DNA of 64,000 bases from Cyathus striatus (lineage: Eukaryota > Basidiomycota > Agaricomycetes > Agaricales > Nidulariaceae). The notes below the pieces were generated by a model, which was given only the letters and a program-made list of their open reading frames with translations, had not been told where the DNA came from and did no database searches. Each line of letters starts with the position of its first letter. Positions within the stretch are counted from its first letter, which is position 1. The position numbers were made by a program, and so were the translations under genes. Location: NCBI GenBank assembly GCA_025738555.1, contig JAOVFP010000003.1:4712001-4776000 (forward strand), read 5' to 3'. Shown here piece by piece: positions 23,321 through 33,986 of the stretch.

Positions 23321-24273
23321 TCTATTGAAGGTCCGTTGAACCTAAAGAACTGAGCTATACTTATTGCAATCATGTAATATGTAACCATGAAGTGAGTCAG
23401 CAACGGGATTTGGAATCGCCCTTTCGGATGTATGTCATCATCGGCAAAGTGAAGATATGACCTTTAGTAAAGAATATAACAACGGAAAATGGCTACACTT
23501 GACTGATTCCCGCGTCGCCACTTTCAAAGTGTCTTGGCTTATTTGTTCAATATTAGTGTTCACGCTGATGTTCAACAGCGCTTACGGACATCAACCGCCT
23601 GAAGAAGTTTGATTTTGCTCTTGCTTTCATCAACTTTCAACGCAGTTCCTCAAGGTCTCGACATCTCATACTCAAAGAAAGCTGCATATGGAGCTATTTA
23701 AAGGAAATGCGCCTATCTTAAGGTGATCTTCCGAGTCTCCATATCAATCCTCCGACTTGGGGTGACTCCCCATGACAACTGCACAAAAGCAGCGGATATA
23801 TTTGGGAACCTATAACTTTACTATAAGGTAATATTTGAAGAAAACATAATCATCTTCCTGCAATTTGTTCCACCATGAGCCATCCCACAATGCCGAAGAG
23901 AATCTCGTTTCTTTCCGACCTGCAGGTCATCCTTGCATAAAGGCAACACAGTACAAAAAAACAAGAAACCGATGTATACCCTAATTACGCTTGGTTGGTT
24001 ACCCATGCTGCTGCTCAGCTGAATATTGCCTATGAACGAGCACACGCTGGCGTTCTTCCATTTTCTAGTGGTCCCGTTGGGACTTGTGGTTCGAGACAGG
24101 TTAGATTTCTAGCATGTATTCGTATCATAGGCATGTTCTCAACAGATCATCGAATACCAACACTCACAGCAATAATATAGCTCTTAAGGCCAAAACTAAT
24201 CATCTCGTAGTCGAAATCAAACAAGATTCTTTTCTTTAGAGGACCCGACAACACGATAACCATAAGTCCCATA

Positions 24274-24720
24274 TTACCATGTGCCCATGGGACCATCTAG
24301 ATACCACATAAGCGGTTCTTCAATCTTCAAGTAATATTGAATCGACTGGCTTAACTCGGCCGGTGGGCGAGCATACTTTTCATCGTAGGATGCTAGGAAA
24401 ACAAGTACAAGCCCGGGCACGCCATGGACAACACTGTATGTCGGATGACAGCGAATGCCGAGATCCTTCCGGAGTTTTTTGTCTAGCTTCTGAAGAGTTT
24501 TCTTTAAACCCAACGAATTCACATCCTCTGGATCGGGGTTCGGCAGCTTTTTCAGTAGACGCCTAATCCACATTTTTGAGGAAGGTACAATGGTCAAACG
24601 GCGGTAAGCATTGAGAAGGCATAGTTTGGAATTCTTACATTCTGTGGCATTTTAAAATTAGGTAGGAAGTCTAGGTCAACGCCGGCATATTCCTTTGCAT
24701 CGAAAGCGGCATAAAAGCGA
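24274..24720 (-). pseudogene. Decayed copy 2 of unknown family (full-length member 30956-31600)
   Basis: Contains the N-terminal part absent from copy 1 (FDAKEYAGVDLDFLPNF, aligning with FNPEDYKDVHPDFFHDL), then a stop, then VPSSKMWIRRLLKKLP joined directly to NPDPEDVNSL and the C-terminus ending WYLDGPMGTW. About 80 central codons present in copy 1 are missing, so it cannot make the full protein. Confidence 0.65.
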
Positions 24721-24976
24721 TTTGAGTTCTGTATGAGGTTAGGTTGTGCTAGGCTGGGCAAGGTTTGAACGCTGCAGTATACCGCTCAGCTTGCTTACAT
24801 ATTCTTGTTACTGAATGACGTCGCGACTCAGGTAACGCGCACGCGTCCGCGTCACCGACCTAACTTCTTAGTGCCAATTCAATACAGTAAGTCCTAAGTA
24901 CCACGAGGGGTTTACCACACAGAATTTATAAAAACTAGCAAGGCATGCAAATTATCTTCTAAAATTAATCCCGATT

Positions 24977-25934
24977 CTAATTGTAGAATACAAGGGCCCT
25001 GATCTCAATCGACATTCGCAGAGGAGATCCTTCTGGAGTGGTAGGGTCAATAAACGCAGTATGCGGCGTATAAATCGCCGTTTTTCCATCTTCATTGGAG
25101 TCGAAGCTATAATGGACGTTAACACCGAACCCCACGCGCGTAAGTCTATTGTCTTCGTACCATTTGATGAGGACGAACTCCTCTGGCGTCATGCCGCGAA
25201 GATACTTCCACTTGCGATTTGGATTGTACTGAACCAACATCGTCTCTCCTTTGAAGTTGCGATTTTTTAAAGTCACGGGGATAGCGTCTTTCTCTGTATC
25301 CACGCTACGGTAGTCACATAACGCCAGCGGGAAGTCATATGCGGAGTGCTTAATTGGCCTCCAGAGATTGATAATCTGGAACCGTTTCTTCAAGAGGGAT
25401 TCAGCTTCCTCAGGAACATGGCGGTGCACGCGCGCAATGGAAGCTTTTTCGTCTGGTCGACATGGACCTGTGTCGCGGGCTTGCGGTTCCCTGGATCGTC
25501 GGTTAGGTCTCCGGGTTTGTTGCGCCTTAAAGCTGGCGTAATATCAACGAGGGATTCTGTTATATGCTGGAAAAAAAGTACTAACTATGGTCGAAGATGA
25601 CTACCTTGCTTGCTCTAGTCAACTCTTTGAGGAGGTCAATACTCTCTGGATAGTACTCTTCCTTGATGGCCGCATCATCTATAGAAGCTGTATGCTTAGC
25701 AGCACGCTTGAAATACTGGAAACCAGTAGTGTCTAGTGTAACTGAGCCCTCGTTTCCTCGAACATTCTCGATCTGAACGTCTTCGCCTTTAGTCGTGATA
25801 TTTGATTTTTGTTCGCCCACGACTCGGCTAAAGAAAAGTTCAGTCTCCTCCTCGGGACGTACAAGGTAGTTTAAAGAAGCAGTGATAGTGGTTGGTTCCG
25901 CCGTAGGACTAAAGTATGCGAATGTCATCTGCAT
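24977..25934 (-). pseudogene. CmcJ/AsaB-like oxygenase, copy D, frameshifted and with displaced start
   Basis: Exon 1 is 25934-25586, exon 2 starts about 25529, exon 3 ends 24977 (TAG). Three changes set it apart. The ATG used by copies A and C is ACG here; an extra T upstream brings an earlier ATG (25934) into frame, adding about 11 residues. One base is lost after VHVDQT (GACGAAAAAGC against GACGAAGAAAGC, about 25440-25447), shifting the frame. Intron 2 is 54 nt with no stop, so exons 2 and 3 read through as one frame. The conserved TGAS is also TRAS. Probably a pseudogene. Confidence 0.75.
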
Positions 25935-25959
25935 TTTTGGTCAACTTTTAAACGATTGG

Positions 25960-27227
25960 GCCCGGATAGAAATGATTCTGCACTTCAATGGTACTCGAGC
26001 ACTCTGAGAGGCAGACATAATATTTCTGACCAATGCCTTTGACATACTGACAGAATATTTGTAATTACTTATGTTATTAACTGTTATCCTTCAGGATGCT
26101 TACTAGTGTTGGACCCGGGGACCAGAACCAGAACACAAACGGCGCAGTCTTTTGAATTTAATCGTTACGTTATTATTGTCGTACTCTGCCTCAGAGATCG
26201 ATATTGACAGCTGGAAATACTGTAGTGGGATCAGTCGTAATAGCGGCGCCATTTATGAATATGTGACAAAGTCGTCGACAACCGCGGTACTACTACCGTA
26301 CATTAGCCATAGTAGGTATCTTTTGTCACATAATTCTCGGAAGTGCGGATGTGCAGCCGCCAACTACAACATTGCTATTGGTAAGTCACTTAAATGAGCT
26401 ACTGTCAACAGAATGTGGTATAATTACAGGGAACAAGTATAAAACTGCCGTGTCCACAGAAACCGTCTATAACTATAGAGCGTTTATTCAAGTTGCACTA
26501 TAAATTAAACCGCTGGCATTGTTGCACAGTCCTTCTTGTAGGAGACACAGTAACATAGATTTATCCTGAGAGCCTGACTTGAATTTGTTTAATTCTTCAA
26601 AAGAAATCATCCCCCAAACCGAATACATATTTATACACAAGCGACCATTGCAATACAAAATCCAATATGTGTAATGGTATAGGGAAACAACGACAATAAT
26701 ACAAGCAATGAAATCATCGATGTTAATTTGATCCAAGAAGCACTTCGCAGGCGATTGACAAGGACAGCGACAGCAACAATGAAGAAGCACGAAGATAGTA
26801 TCCGGAACCATGGGGAGTCCCCGTCATATCCCGGTCAGAGAAAACGGCCCCAATGCAGCTCGTCGACACAACTGCATTGGGCTATCTGCGCTGGGCCATT
26901 GACCAGTCTCGGAGCAGGGACTGGCCAATACTGTAAAAACCTATGCGCGTCATCGTGTCTTCAGTTGATGGCTAGCGCACAAGGGTTACAAGGTCGCAAT
27001 CTAGTGAGAGTGGGTTAGGCTGTCCCATGCAATAGGTTGTAGGCTGTAAGGTAGGGTGAGGTAGGTTGTAGGGCAGATTGTGGAGTAGGTTGTCCAATAG
27101 GTTGTATGGTAGATTGTGCGATAGGCTGTACAATAGATTGTGAAATAGGTTGTGATCTTGCTGTCCTGCAGCGGGAAGAGAAACGTGAAACATAAATGAA
27201 GCAAGTGCGAGAGTGTTGACAACGCCA
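25960..27227. other. Intergenic; right part of block II and a minisatellite
   Basis: No gene supported. A short inverted repeat (CCAATGCAG at 26850-26858, CTGCATTGG at 26872-26880) and the 12-bp minisatellite at 27058-27153 are the only structures seen. Confidence 0.45.
27058..27153. repeat. 12-bp minisatellite, eight units
   Basis: Eight consecutive 12-mers of the form NNNATAGGTTGT (for example GGAGTAGGTTGT, CCAATAGGTTGT, ATGGTAGATTGT, GAAATAGGTTGT), with weaker units to the left from about 27029. The period is a multiple of three, so minus-strand frames read as tetrapeptide repeats. Confidence 0.8.
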
Positions 27228-28941
27228 TTAGCGGGCAATCACGCCATACCACTTAGGCTGACCTTCAATAGGTTCGAAAACAAGAGGCGGCTGAAAGAAT
27301 GTATCAGAAACATCCTAGAATTGGCACGCCAACATAAACTGACATGAGAGGAAAGCTGTGGCTTTGGTCCCTGACCTTTTCCCGAGGTGACTTTGGAGCT
27401 GACGTTACCAGTGGTCTACAAATCAAAGTTAGCATGGTGAGATAATATAACAAGATAAGTAAGGACGACTCACCTCTTCACGTTGGACTGTATCGAAAGT
27501 CCAAGGTGAACAAAGTGCATCCCAGCGACGATCCTCCTACACCGAAGTTGGCACTTTGAAGGATCAGCAGCGGAGGCAAAACACACCACAGTGGTTTGGA
27601 CCATAAGGGAAGGAACAACAACGTCCTTCTCAGTCTCAGCCCTCTTAGCAGCCTTTCGGGCTGCTTGGTTGCGGCGGTTGCGCCTTCTAGCAGCACATCT
27701 CTCTTGAGGAGTTTTCCGCCTTCTGGGAGGACGTTCGGTTGAAGATGGAAGTAGCTTCTATTCAAGTAGGTATTAGAGAATGTAAAGGTGTAGAAGTGAC
27801 TATATGCGCACCCCAAGAGTGATGGCTTCAACACCGGGTTCATGAGGTGGTAAAGAGGTTTCAGATGAAACACAAGCGCGGGGTTCGACGCATTCCTAGT
27901 AGTCATCGAAGCATTAGATATGTGACCAGGAAGTTAGAAAGGATTACATACATGGAAGGGCTTCTAATCAAGGAAATATTCAGAGCGCGTGAGTGGTTAA
28001 AGATGAGTATATGCGCACCTCAAGAGCGATGGCTCTAGCGTCGGGTACAAGAGGTAGTGAATAAGACTCAGCGGGAGTACAGTTGCGGGGTTCGACACGT
28101 TGCTAATAATCATCGAAGCATTAGAAATATAACCGGGGGGGTTGAAAGGAGAGCATACGTGGAGGGGCTCCTAATCATATAAGTATTAGAGCATGTGAGT
28201 GGGTAGAGGTGAGTATATGCGCACTTCAAGAGCGACGATTTCAACGCCAGGTTCAAGATGTAGCGAAGAGTCATCGGTAGAAATGTCATCGTAAGGTTCG
28301 ACACATTCCTAGTAACCAAAGCATTAGAAATGTAACCGGTGAGTTAGGAAGGAGTACGTACCTCGGTGTCAGCCTCTTCGCTGAAGAAGAGTTCCACGAT
28401 GTCCGACAACGACTCATTCTAAAGACATGCAGATGAACAATCGATACACAATAAGACAACAAAGACCCACTCCTTCAAGGGGCTTATCCTCATTAGCATG
28501 CGACTCGGTGAATGTCAAGTAAACGAAGACAAGCCCATGAAGAACCGAGAAATATCTCGACTGAGCACGAGAGCTGGAGCCTGACCAGTTGAAATAAGTA
28601 CGACCTCCGTCGAAGAAGGCCTCATAGTCAACAGGACTATATGACGAGACCTCGTAGGCTGGACGGGGTGTGAGGTCGTACTGTGGACAGATTGCGAGTG
28701 CCTTGGTCATGGGGGAACCGAGGGAAATGGTGGATGGGCAGGTGGATGGGCGACGAATGTGTCTTGAGAATCCAAGACCACGCCTATGGCGTCTCTGATA
28801 GAGGCGGGCGATAGCCGAAACTTGGTCTTCTGCAGCCGAAGTGCGAGGTGTGAGGAAGGAGGGAGGAGGAAGAATTCCAGGGGCGAAGATGAGAGTGAGA
28901 GCAAAGAGCGCAAGCTCGAAGGCAGGCAACAGCGGATACAT
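27228..28941 (-). CDS. Ten-exon protein of unknown function with triplicated exon pair and 12-nt microexons
   Basis: Not a family I can name; paralogue of 6752-9431. Exons: 28941-28471, 28418-28362, 28308-28225, 28170-28159, 28102-28019, 27963-27952, 27895-27812, 27757-27474, 27415-27376, 27314-27228; total 1215 nt, 404 aa, stop TAA. Exons 3, 5 and 7 are each exactly 84 nt and related (ECVEPYDD ... LEPGVEIVALE; QRVEPRNC ... RAIALE; ECVEPRAC ... HEPGVEAITLG), all leaving with donor GTGCGCATATA. Exons 4 and 6 are 12 nt (E-P-L-H, K-P-F-H). Exon 8 is Arg/Lys-rich (RRRKTPQERCAARRRNRRN); the last exon ends FQPPLVFEPIEGQPKWYG. Exon 1 has a hydrophobic N-terminus (LPAFELALFALTLIFA) and a second hydrophobic stretch. 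All splice phases are 0 up to exon 8. Confidence 0.72.
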
Positions 28942-29000
28942 AGTTGGGCAGAGGTTTGAGATCGAAAATATGGAGAAAAGGCAATTGGGATGCTGCCAAA

Positions 29001-29026
29001 TTTATAGAGGCGCACGTGTTTTCCAC
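29001..29026 (-). promoter_or_regulatory. Core promoter of the 28941 gene: E-box and TATA box
   Basis: Minus strand GTGGAAAACACGTGCGCC followed by TCTATAAA, about 62 nt before the ATG. CACGTG is a palindromic bHLH E-box. It matches the element before the paralogue at 9488-9513 except that CACGTG is CACGCG there. Confidence 0.6.
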
Positions 29027-30955
29027 TCTTTGGCGCGTCAACAGCATCAACGCGACGCGTTCCTATAAAATGGAGCAACTTTCTGAACAAACCTTGGTTG
29101 AATGGCCGGAATACAGTACTTTGCACAGATTGCGTCTTGGACATCGAGCTTGACAATGAGGATACGAGAATACTAACGGAGGAGTTTCAGACTTGGGGAC
29201 ATGGAACTGAGAGCCGGAATACTACTCACTGCTTCCTAATAATTTTAATAGCTGTCAACCGATTGATGCTTCTCTCGCGTTCCGCCATTTCTGGGGTTCT
29301 CATTGACTTGACTATGGTCATCTCATCCTCGTCGCAACATCCTGAAGAGTTCCATTGAACAGTCGGAATCATTTCCATCACATGAAGAATCACATACACC
29401 AAAGACCGAAGCATGGATAAAAGCTAGGTATATGCGCGGCCAAAGGGCCGCCAGCCCTTCCTTCCCAAGGACCAACCAACCCCTTGGAGGCTACTGTGCG
29501 CCAGCCTACCAGTTTACTACTCAAACCGAACTCGCCACCGGTAAGTAGCTCAAATCATCTCATTAACGGAATACTTTCAGCACCTCCATCCCTCCAGTAC
29601 TATGGTATCACGGTTATGAGCAATCCTAACCTTCAAGAGATCGGTTAGTAGCCTTCAACGCAATCACTTTCCGAGCACTTACATATTTTCAGAGCCCATC
29701 CGCAGTAATATTCCTGGCACATGCATGCTAGGTATTATCCAAAACTTCTAAACATCACTAAGCAATCCTATACAGTAACGTATATCGTCGCTTCCTCGAA
29801 TAACACCCTGTTGGGAAAGAAGATGGCAGCTTCAATCGTGCTGTCGCGCCCTTAACGTTAAGTGAGCTCGGATTGATGGCGTTCACGTTGATTCCCATGT
29901 GAGCTCCATAAGCTGGCATAGATGCTCGAAGCCCGAGGGCCTGAGCTTTCTGACGATTCAGGGGATTCTTGTCTTCAACGACCTCGGAGAGGTCTCCCCT
30001 GTGTAGGTTTTCTTCTTAACGTGATACACTGAAATCTTCAAAACCGAATCGCAGGATATGAGAACGGTACTTGGCAGGTTAACAGCCAGCCTCAGAACTT
30101 TGTGAAGATTCTACCCTGCACAGGACAGGGGATGAGTCAGTCGATTTAACCAAATAACCAGCGGCGAATACTTACATGTATTATGAACGTGTAGCATTCA
30201 CACGCGGGAACATAATCGATGCGTTATATACGGCCACCAGTACTACCAGGACTCACAAAATGTCGAGCTACCGCAAAACGTTTCCTCTTATCCTTCACAC
30301 CCGACGCTACACGTACCCAATCAGCAGCAGGCCTATGCGAAGTGCAAGAACTATGTCCACCATTCCAGGTATCAATCTTTCCATCCTTCCATCGAACTGG
30401 GTAGCCGGAGGGTTGAACTTCTTGCCTCTAAGAGGCAGGCCTTTTCGTGACTTGTTCTGGGTCCTGGGCTAGGCTACGAAGCTTAGCATGATTGCTGTGA
30501 CTTTCGGTTCATTAATATACAGAGTATTCCAGTTTATGATATAAAGTCAGAAGTGGAGGACCGATAAGGGGCTTTGTAGGACATGACAAGGTTACCGACC
30601 GGAATCAAACTGGAGTCGTGCAAGTTCAGGCAGGTCGCCCGAACTGTTGATCTTCTTGATCGGCAAGTCACGTTGTTTGAAATTGTTGATCGATGTAACT
30701 GTTCACACCGTCCAAAAGTTGGTCCACAGTCACTACTGTTTTTCCTGAACACCTCAACAACTTCCTCTTGACTTCCTCTTGACTTAATCATTTAGACGCA
30801 TAATATTTGAATATTATACATAATTTTAGTAAGTTTTTAGTAAGTGTAATTTACTATCGATGCAAAAAGATGATAAAGTATTAGTCTAGCATATCTCGAT
30901 TCTCTACCATCCAAGCTCTACTTAACTCTACTATGTACTTGACTTCAATTCAACC
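29027..30955. other. No confirmed gene; possible relic exons on the minus strand
   Basis: Around 29780-30010 the minus strand reads, after a CAG, as GDLSEVVEDKNPLNRQKAQA ... YGAHMGINVNAINPSSLN, which looks protein-like, but I cannot connect it to neighbouring exons or name it. A plus-strand frame at 30176-30472 has no motif. 30780-30950 is AT-rich. Confidence 0.3.
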
Positions 30956-31600
30956 TCAATCAGGAGTAACTGTAGTGTACGGTCCATATGGTCCATATCT
31001 CCATCGACACATATTCGAGTTGGAACTATCAATGTACCACTTTGGGGGTTCCTCGAGCTTCAAGTAACATTGAATCAATTTTCCCACTTCTTTCTGTGGA
31101 CGGGATACTGGCTCATAGGATGTACAGAATCTTAGAAGCACCGGCTCAGTATCTGGCAGCGCTTCATCAACTTCAAGATCAAGTTGCGGGTCCAAGTGCT
31201 CAAGGTGAAGATCATTCCGCATTTTTCTCCATAGCGCCGACAGTGTTTCCCATCGATCTATGAGATCTTCATCTTCTGTATTTGTCTTCATAACAAGAAC
31301 ATGTTTGTTCGTCATCAGCTCAATGAATTTATCCCGGTCAACATATATGCCGTATAAAAATCGCGGAGGGTGCCATGCCGGTCCTCTAAACTCTTTGACT
31401 CGTAATCCCTCTGGAAGTTCGTCAAAGGAACCATGGCCGGCTGCGCGGTCTATCCACTCCTTTGAAGTGGGACAGTGAGGAATGAATGATGGCAATGTAG
31501 TGTTTGGATAAAGGCTTACCTGAGTTGGTCTTGTTTCTAAATCATGAAAGAAATCCGGATGAACGTCCTTGTAGTCTTCAGGATTAAATGTATGGTCCAT
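30956..31600 (-). CDS. Hypothetical protein, 214 aa, full-length member of a locally duplicated family
   Basis: Unknown function; no signal peptide or membrane segment. One continuous frame from ATG 31600 to the stop at 30956: acidic, with HPPRFLYGIYVDRDKFIEL in the middle and YEPVSRPQKEVGKLIQCYLK then LEEPPKWYIDSS near the end. Two decayed relatives at 19751-20310 and 24274-24720 match it in order, which supports it as a real gene. A consensus donor (CTCAG|GTAAGCC, about 31518) and a possible acceptor (CTTCAAAG, about 31463) sit inside the frame, so an alternative spliced form is conceivable. A TATATAAT lies about 55 nt upstream of the ATG. Confidence 0.6.
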   Translation of the reverse strand: MDHTFNPEDYKDVHPDFFHDLETRPTQVSLYPNTTLPSFIPHCPTSKEWIDRAAGHGSFDELPEGLRVKEFRGPAWHPPRFLYGIYVDRDKFIELMTNKHVLVMKTNTEDEDLIDRWETLSALWRKMRNDLHLEHLDPQLDLEVDEALPDTEPVLLRFCTSYEPVSRPQKEVGKLIQCYLKLEEPPKWYIDSSNSNMCRWRYGPYGPYTTVTPD

Positions 31601-31649
31601 GTTTTAGTATTCTGTCCTGATTGAAGTGCTGCTTGAGTGCTGCGAGAGA

Positions 31650-31664
31650 CGCATTATATATACG
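31650..31664 (-). promoter_or_regulatory. TATA box of the 31600 gene
   Basis: Minus strand TATATATAATGCG, about 52-65 nt before the ATG at 31600. Confidence 0.5.
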
Positions 31665-31669
31665 TTTTA

Positions 31670-33980
31670 GACCCTATACAAATTGACTCAGATTCACTGT
31701 ACTATACAGCTTATTGAATGTGTTATTCCCACTACCTTTTAAGGTAGTTGGGTATTAGGGACCTTTGGGTCACCGGATATGGTAATTTGAGGATCTTGGA
31801 TAAGATCTAAACCTGATTGGCTGGAGTTGTTTTTGAATTCTTGTGATCCTCGTGACGATCACTGACCTCCCTTACTATCTTCATCAGCAAACGCAGATTT
31901 TTTTGCATAGCAGGACATAGCAGCCTATAGAAAACTGAATTTATGTAACTAACTGACAGCGTGCTGTAGCAATCACTAGCACGCGCACTTCACTATATAG
32001 TCCTGTATAGCAAAGTTATGAAGCTAGGTAGCTTGTCATAGTGTTCAGACTTCCTATATTGTCATTTTATTTTATGATGAGCTAACTAGCATCTCATAGC
32101 CCAATCTCACAAGCTTGAAGTCCTACATAGCGAACTTCAATTTCTTGATCACCTTGTGTTGACCCTCTTCCAAGCCTTCGGAACGTTCAACAAGCGTACA
32201 CATATATCTCAGCCGACGCACTCACGTGAGCCATGGCCAACCCGATGGCTCCATCATTGTGTTCGCCGACTAAGAAACTGCCAGCATTGCAGCGTGTCAA
32301 CAGGGTGTAAACCTAAACCACCAACTTGCCACACAAGAGCTACGGAGTCCACCTCATCATTTTTCTATTTCCACTACCAGGATCATCGCCCACTCTCCTT
32401 CTCAAGAGTATCTCATGACATTGTGCTTATACTTAGTCGCATTATCCGAGCCATGCCTCACCTCCGGCTTCGTCGTCTTCAAATTGATGTAGCACATAAA
32501 CTATGGCAACAAACTACCCTCTGTGCCTACCACACTCTACCACATCACATCACAAGCTCGACTAAATACTTTCCCCCTGGCTCTATCTCACCCTACTCGA
32601 AATGACGAAGACCCTAATGCCTGATTGGAATTGCATGATAGAGAATTAGTTGTATGATCAAGAGTCTGGTGTGAGTTGCTGCATTTTCATTAATTCATTC
32701 TTCCTTCCTCTCCTCACACCACTAACATATCTTACCTCTGTCCACTCGCAACCCCACTTCTGTCACCACTTTGGCACCCAACCGCGCGTGATGTATCTTG
32801 TGTCAGACAAAAGGATAATGGATTGGTGAGCACTGAGTTGAAATTCGACTTTTGTTTTTGTTTGAGAGAGGGGGTCATGGGCCCGGTGGGGAAAGTAGAC
32901 TCCGAATGCAGCTAGGGAGTCGGAGTTGCGAGCTTGGTAGATTGGGAGGAGTTGGATAGCTGTATACGGTTTGAATACACGGTGATCGAGCATGCTGCGG
33001 GGCACGATATGTGCCGCTTATATTCGTGCAAGCTGTTTATGTTCAACGGCGAACGCTACCTTACACTCCAGTCTATTTCGCTCTCTTTCAACTGTACTTA
33101 TATGTATATGTTCTATATGTATGCATAACGTACATAATATATTGTTTTAAGTCTATTCCGTATTTCTAAATTGCACTAGCATCTATGACTATCACGGGCT
33201 AGTATAGCAACCCATAGCCTGAGTGCTTAGATGGCTCTATAACACTCCATAGTATGCCGCTAGCATTCTATAGCAACCTATAGCATGCTGTACAAGCTAT
33301 ATAGAGCTCTATAGCATAGGTGGGAGCCTATGGAGCATTCACTAAAGGGGGATCTTGGTTATGGCGCTATGGCACTATATAATGCTATGTAGCACCGGGG
33401 AGCAAACCCAGACTTTGCTGATGTTCGTCATTCTCACAACATCATTCCCCTTCTCATATACATCCTTTGTTCATTCTTCACACGAAAGAGTTTCCATCCA
33501 TTAAGTGGACCAGCTTCGGAGACAATCATCCAATTATCCATTATGTAAGTTTCCTCCCAACTTCCAAACCCATTCCCGAGCTCCAAAGACTCTCGCCGCC
33601 ATTACCAAAACTTCCCACGCTGAACTTAATGACTATAATAAGACATGCAATCCAACTGAGAGTGTACCGAGCTGAGGAGGTGGTGTGTTGCTGCTGAGCA
33701 TGTGGAGCACGGATGGGTGTATTTTTGTGTTGGAAAGGTACTTCGTGGTGGTGTGGGTTCAAACGTTCAACATTTAGGATTGCTTCTAGTTCCGTGGTGG
33801 TCAATGGAAAGCATGAGATAAGGAGTAGGGTCTCGGTTATTGGAGGACACTGACACGTATAATCATACCCTCGAAGACTCAAAACTGCTAACTCTATTCA
33901 AATAGTGCCTTCCTGGATGCCTGAAGATACTGTACCTCGGAATAAATTTCGACCCAATTCAACACGGAAACATACCCCCA
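31670..33980. other. Intergenic; two clusters of TATAGC/CTATAG words
   Basis: No gene supported. Clusters at about 31905-32100 and 33180-33400 are packed with CATAGC, CTATAGC, GCTATAT and ACTAGCATCT. The interval between them has ordinary composition and only short unrelated frames. Confidence 0.4.
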
Positions 33981-33986
33981 GATGGG

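Larger units (their letters stand above)
23321..26670. repeat. Large tandem duplication, block II
   Basis: Second copy of block I, carrying the decayed unknown gene at 24274-24720 and oxygenase copy D. Differences include reciprocal deletions in the unknown gene (see findings). Confidence 0.85.

Noticed and set aside
27029..27153. CRISPR-like array
   Set aside because: Units are contiguous 12-mers without spacers; it is a minisatellite in a eukaryotic genome.
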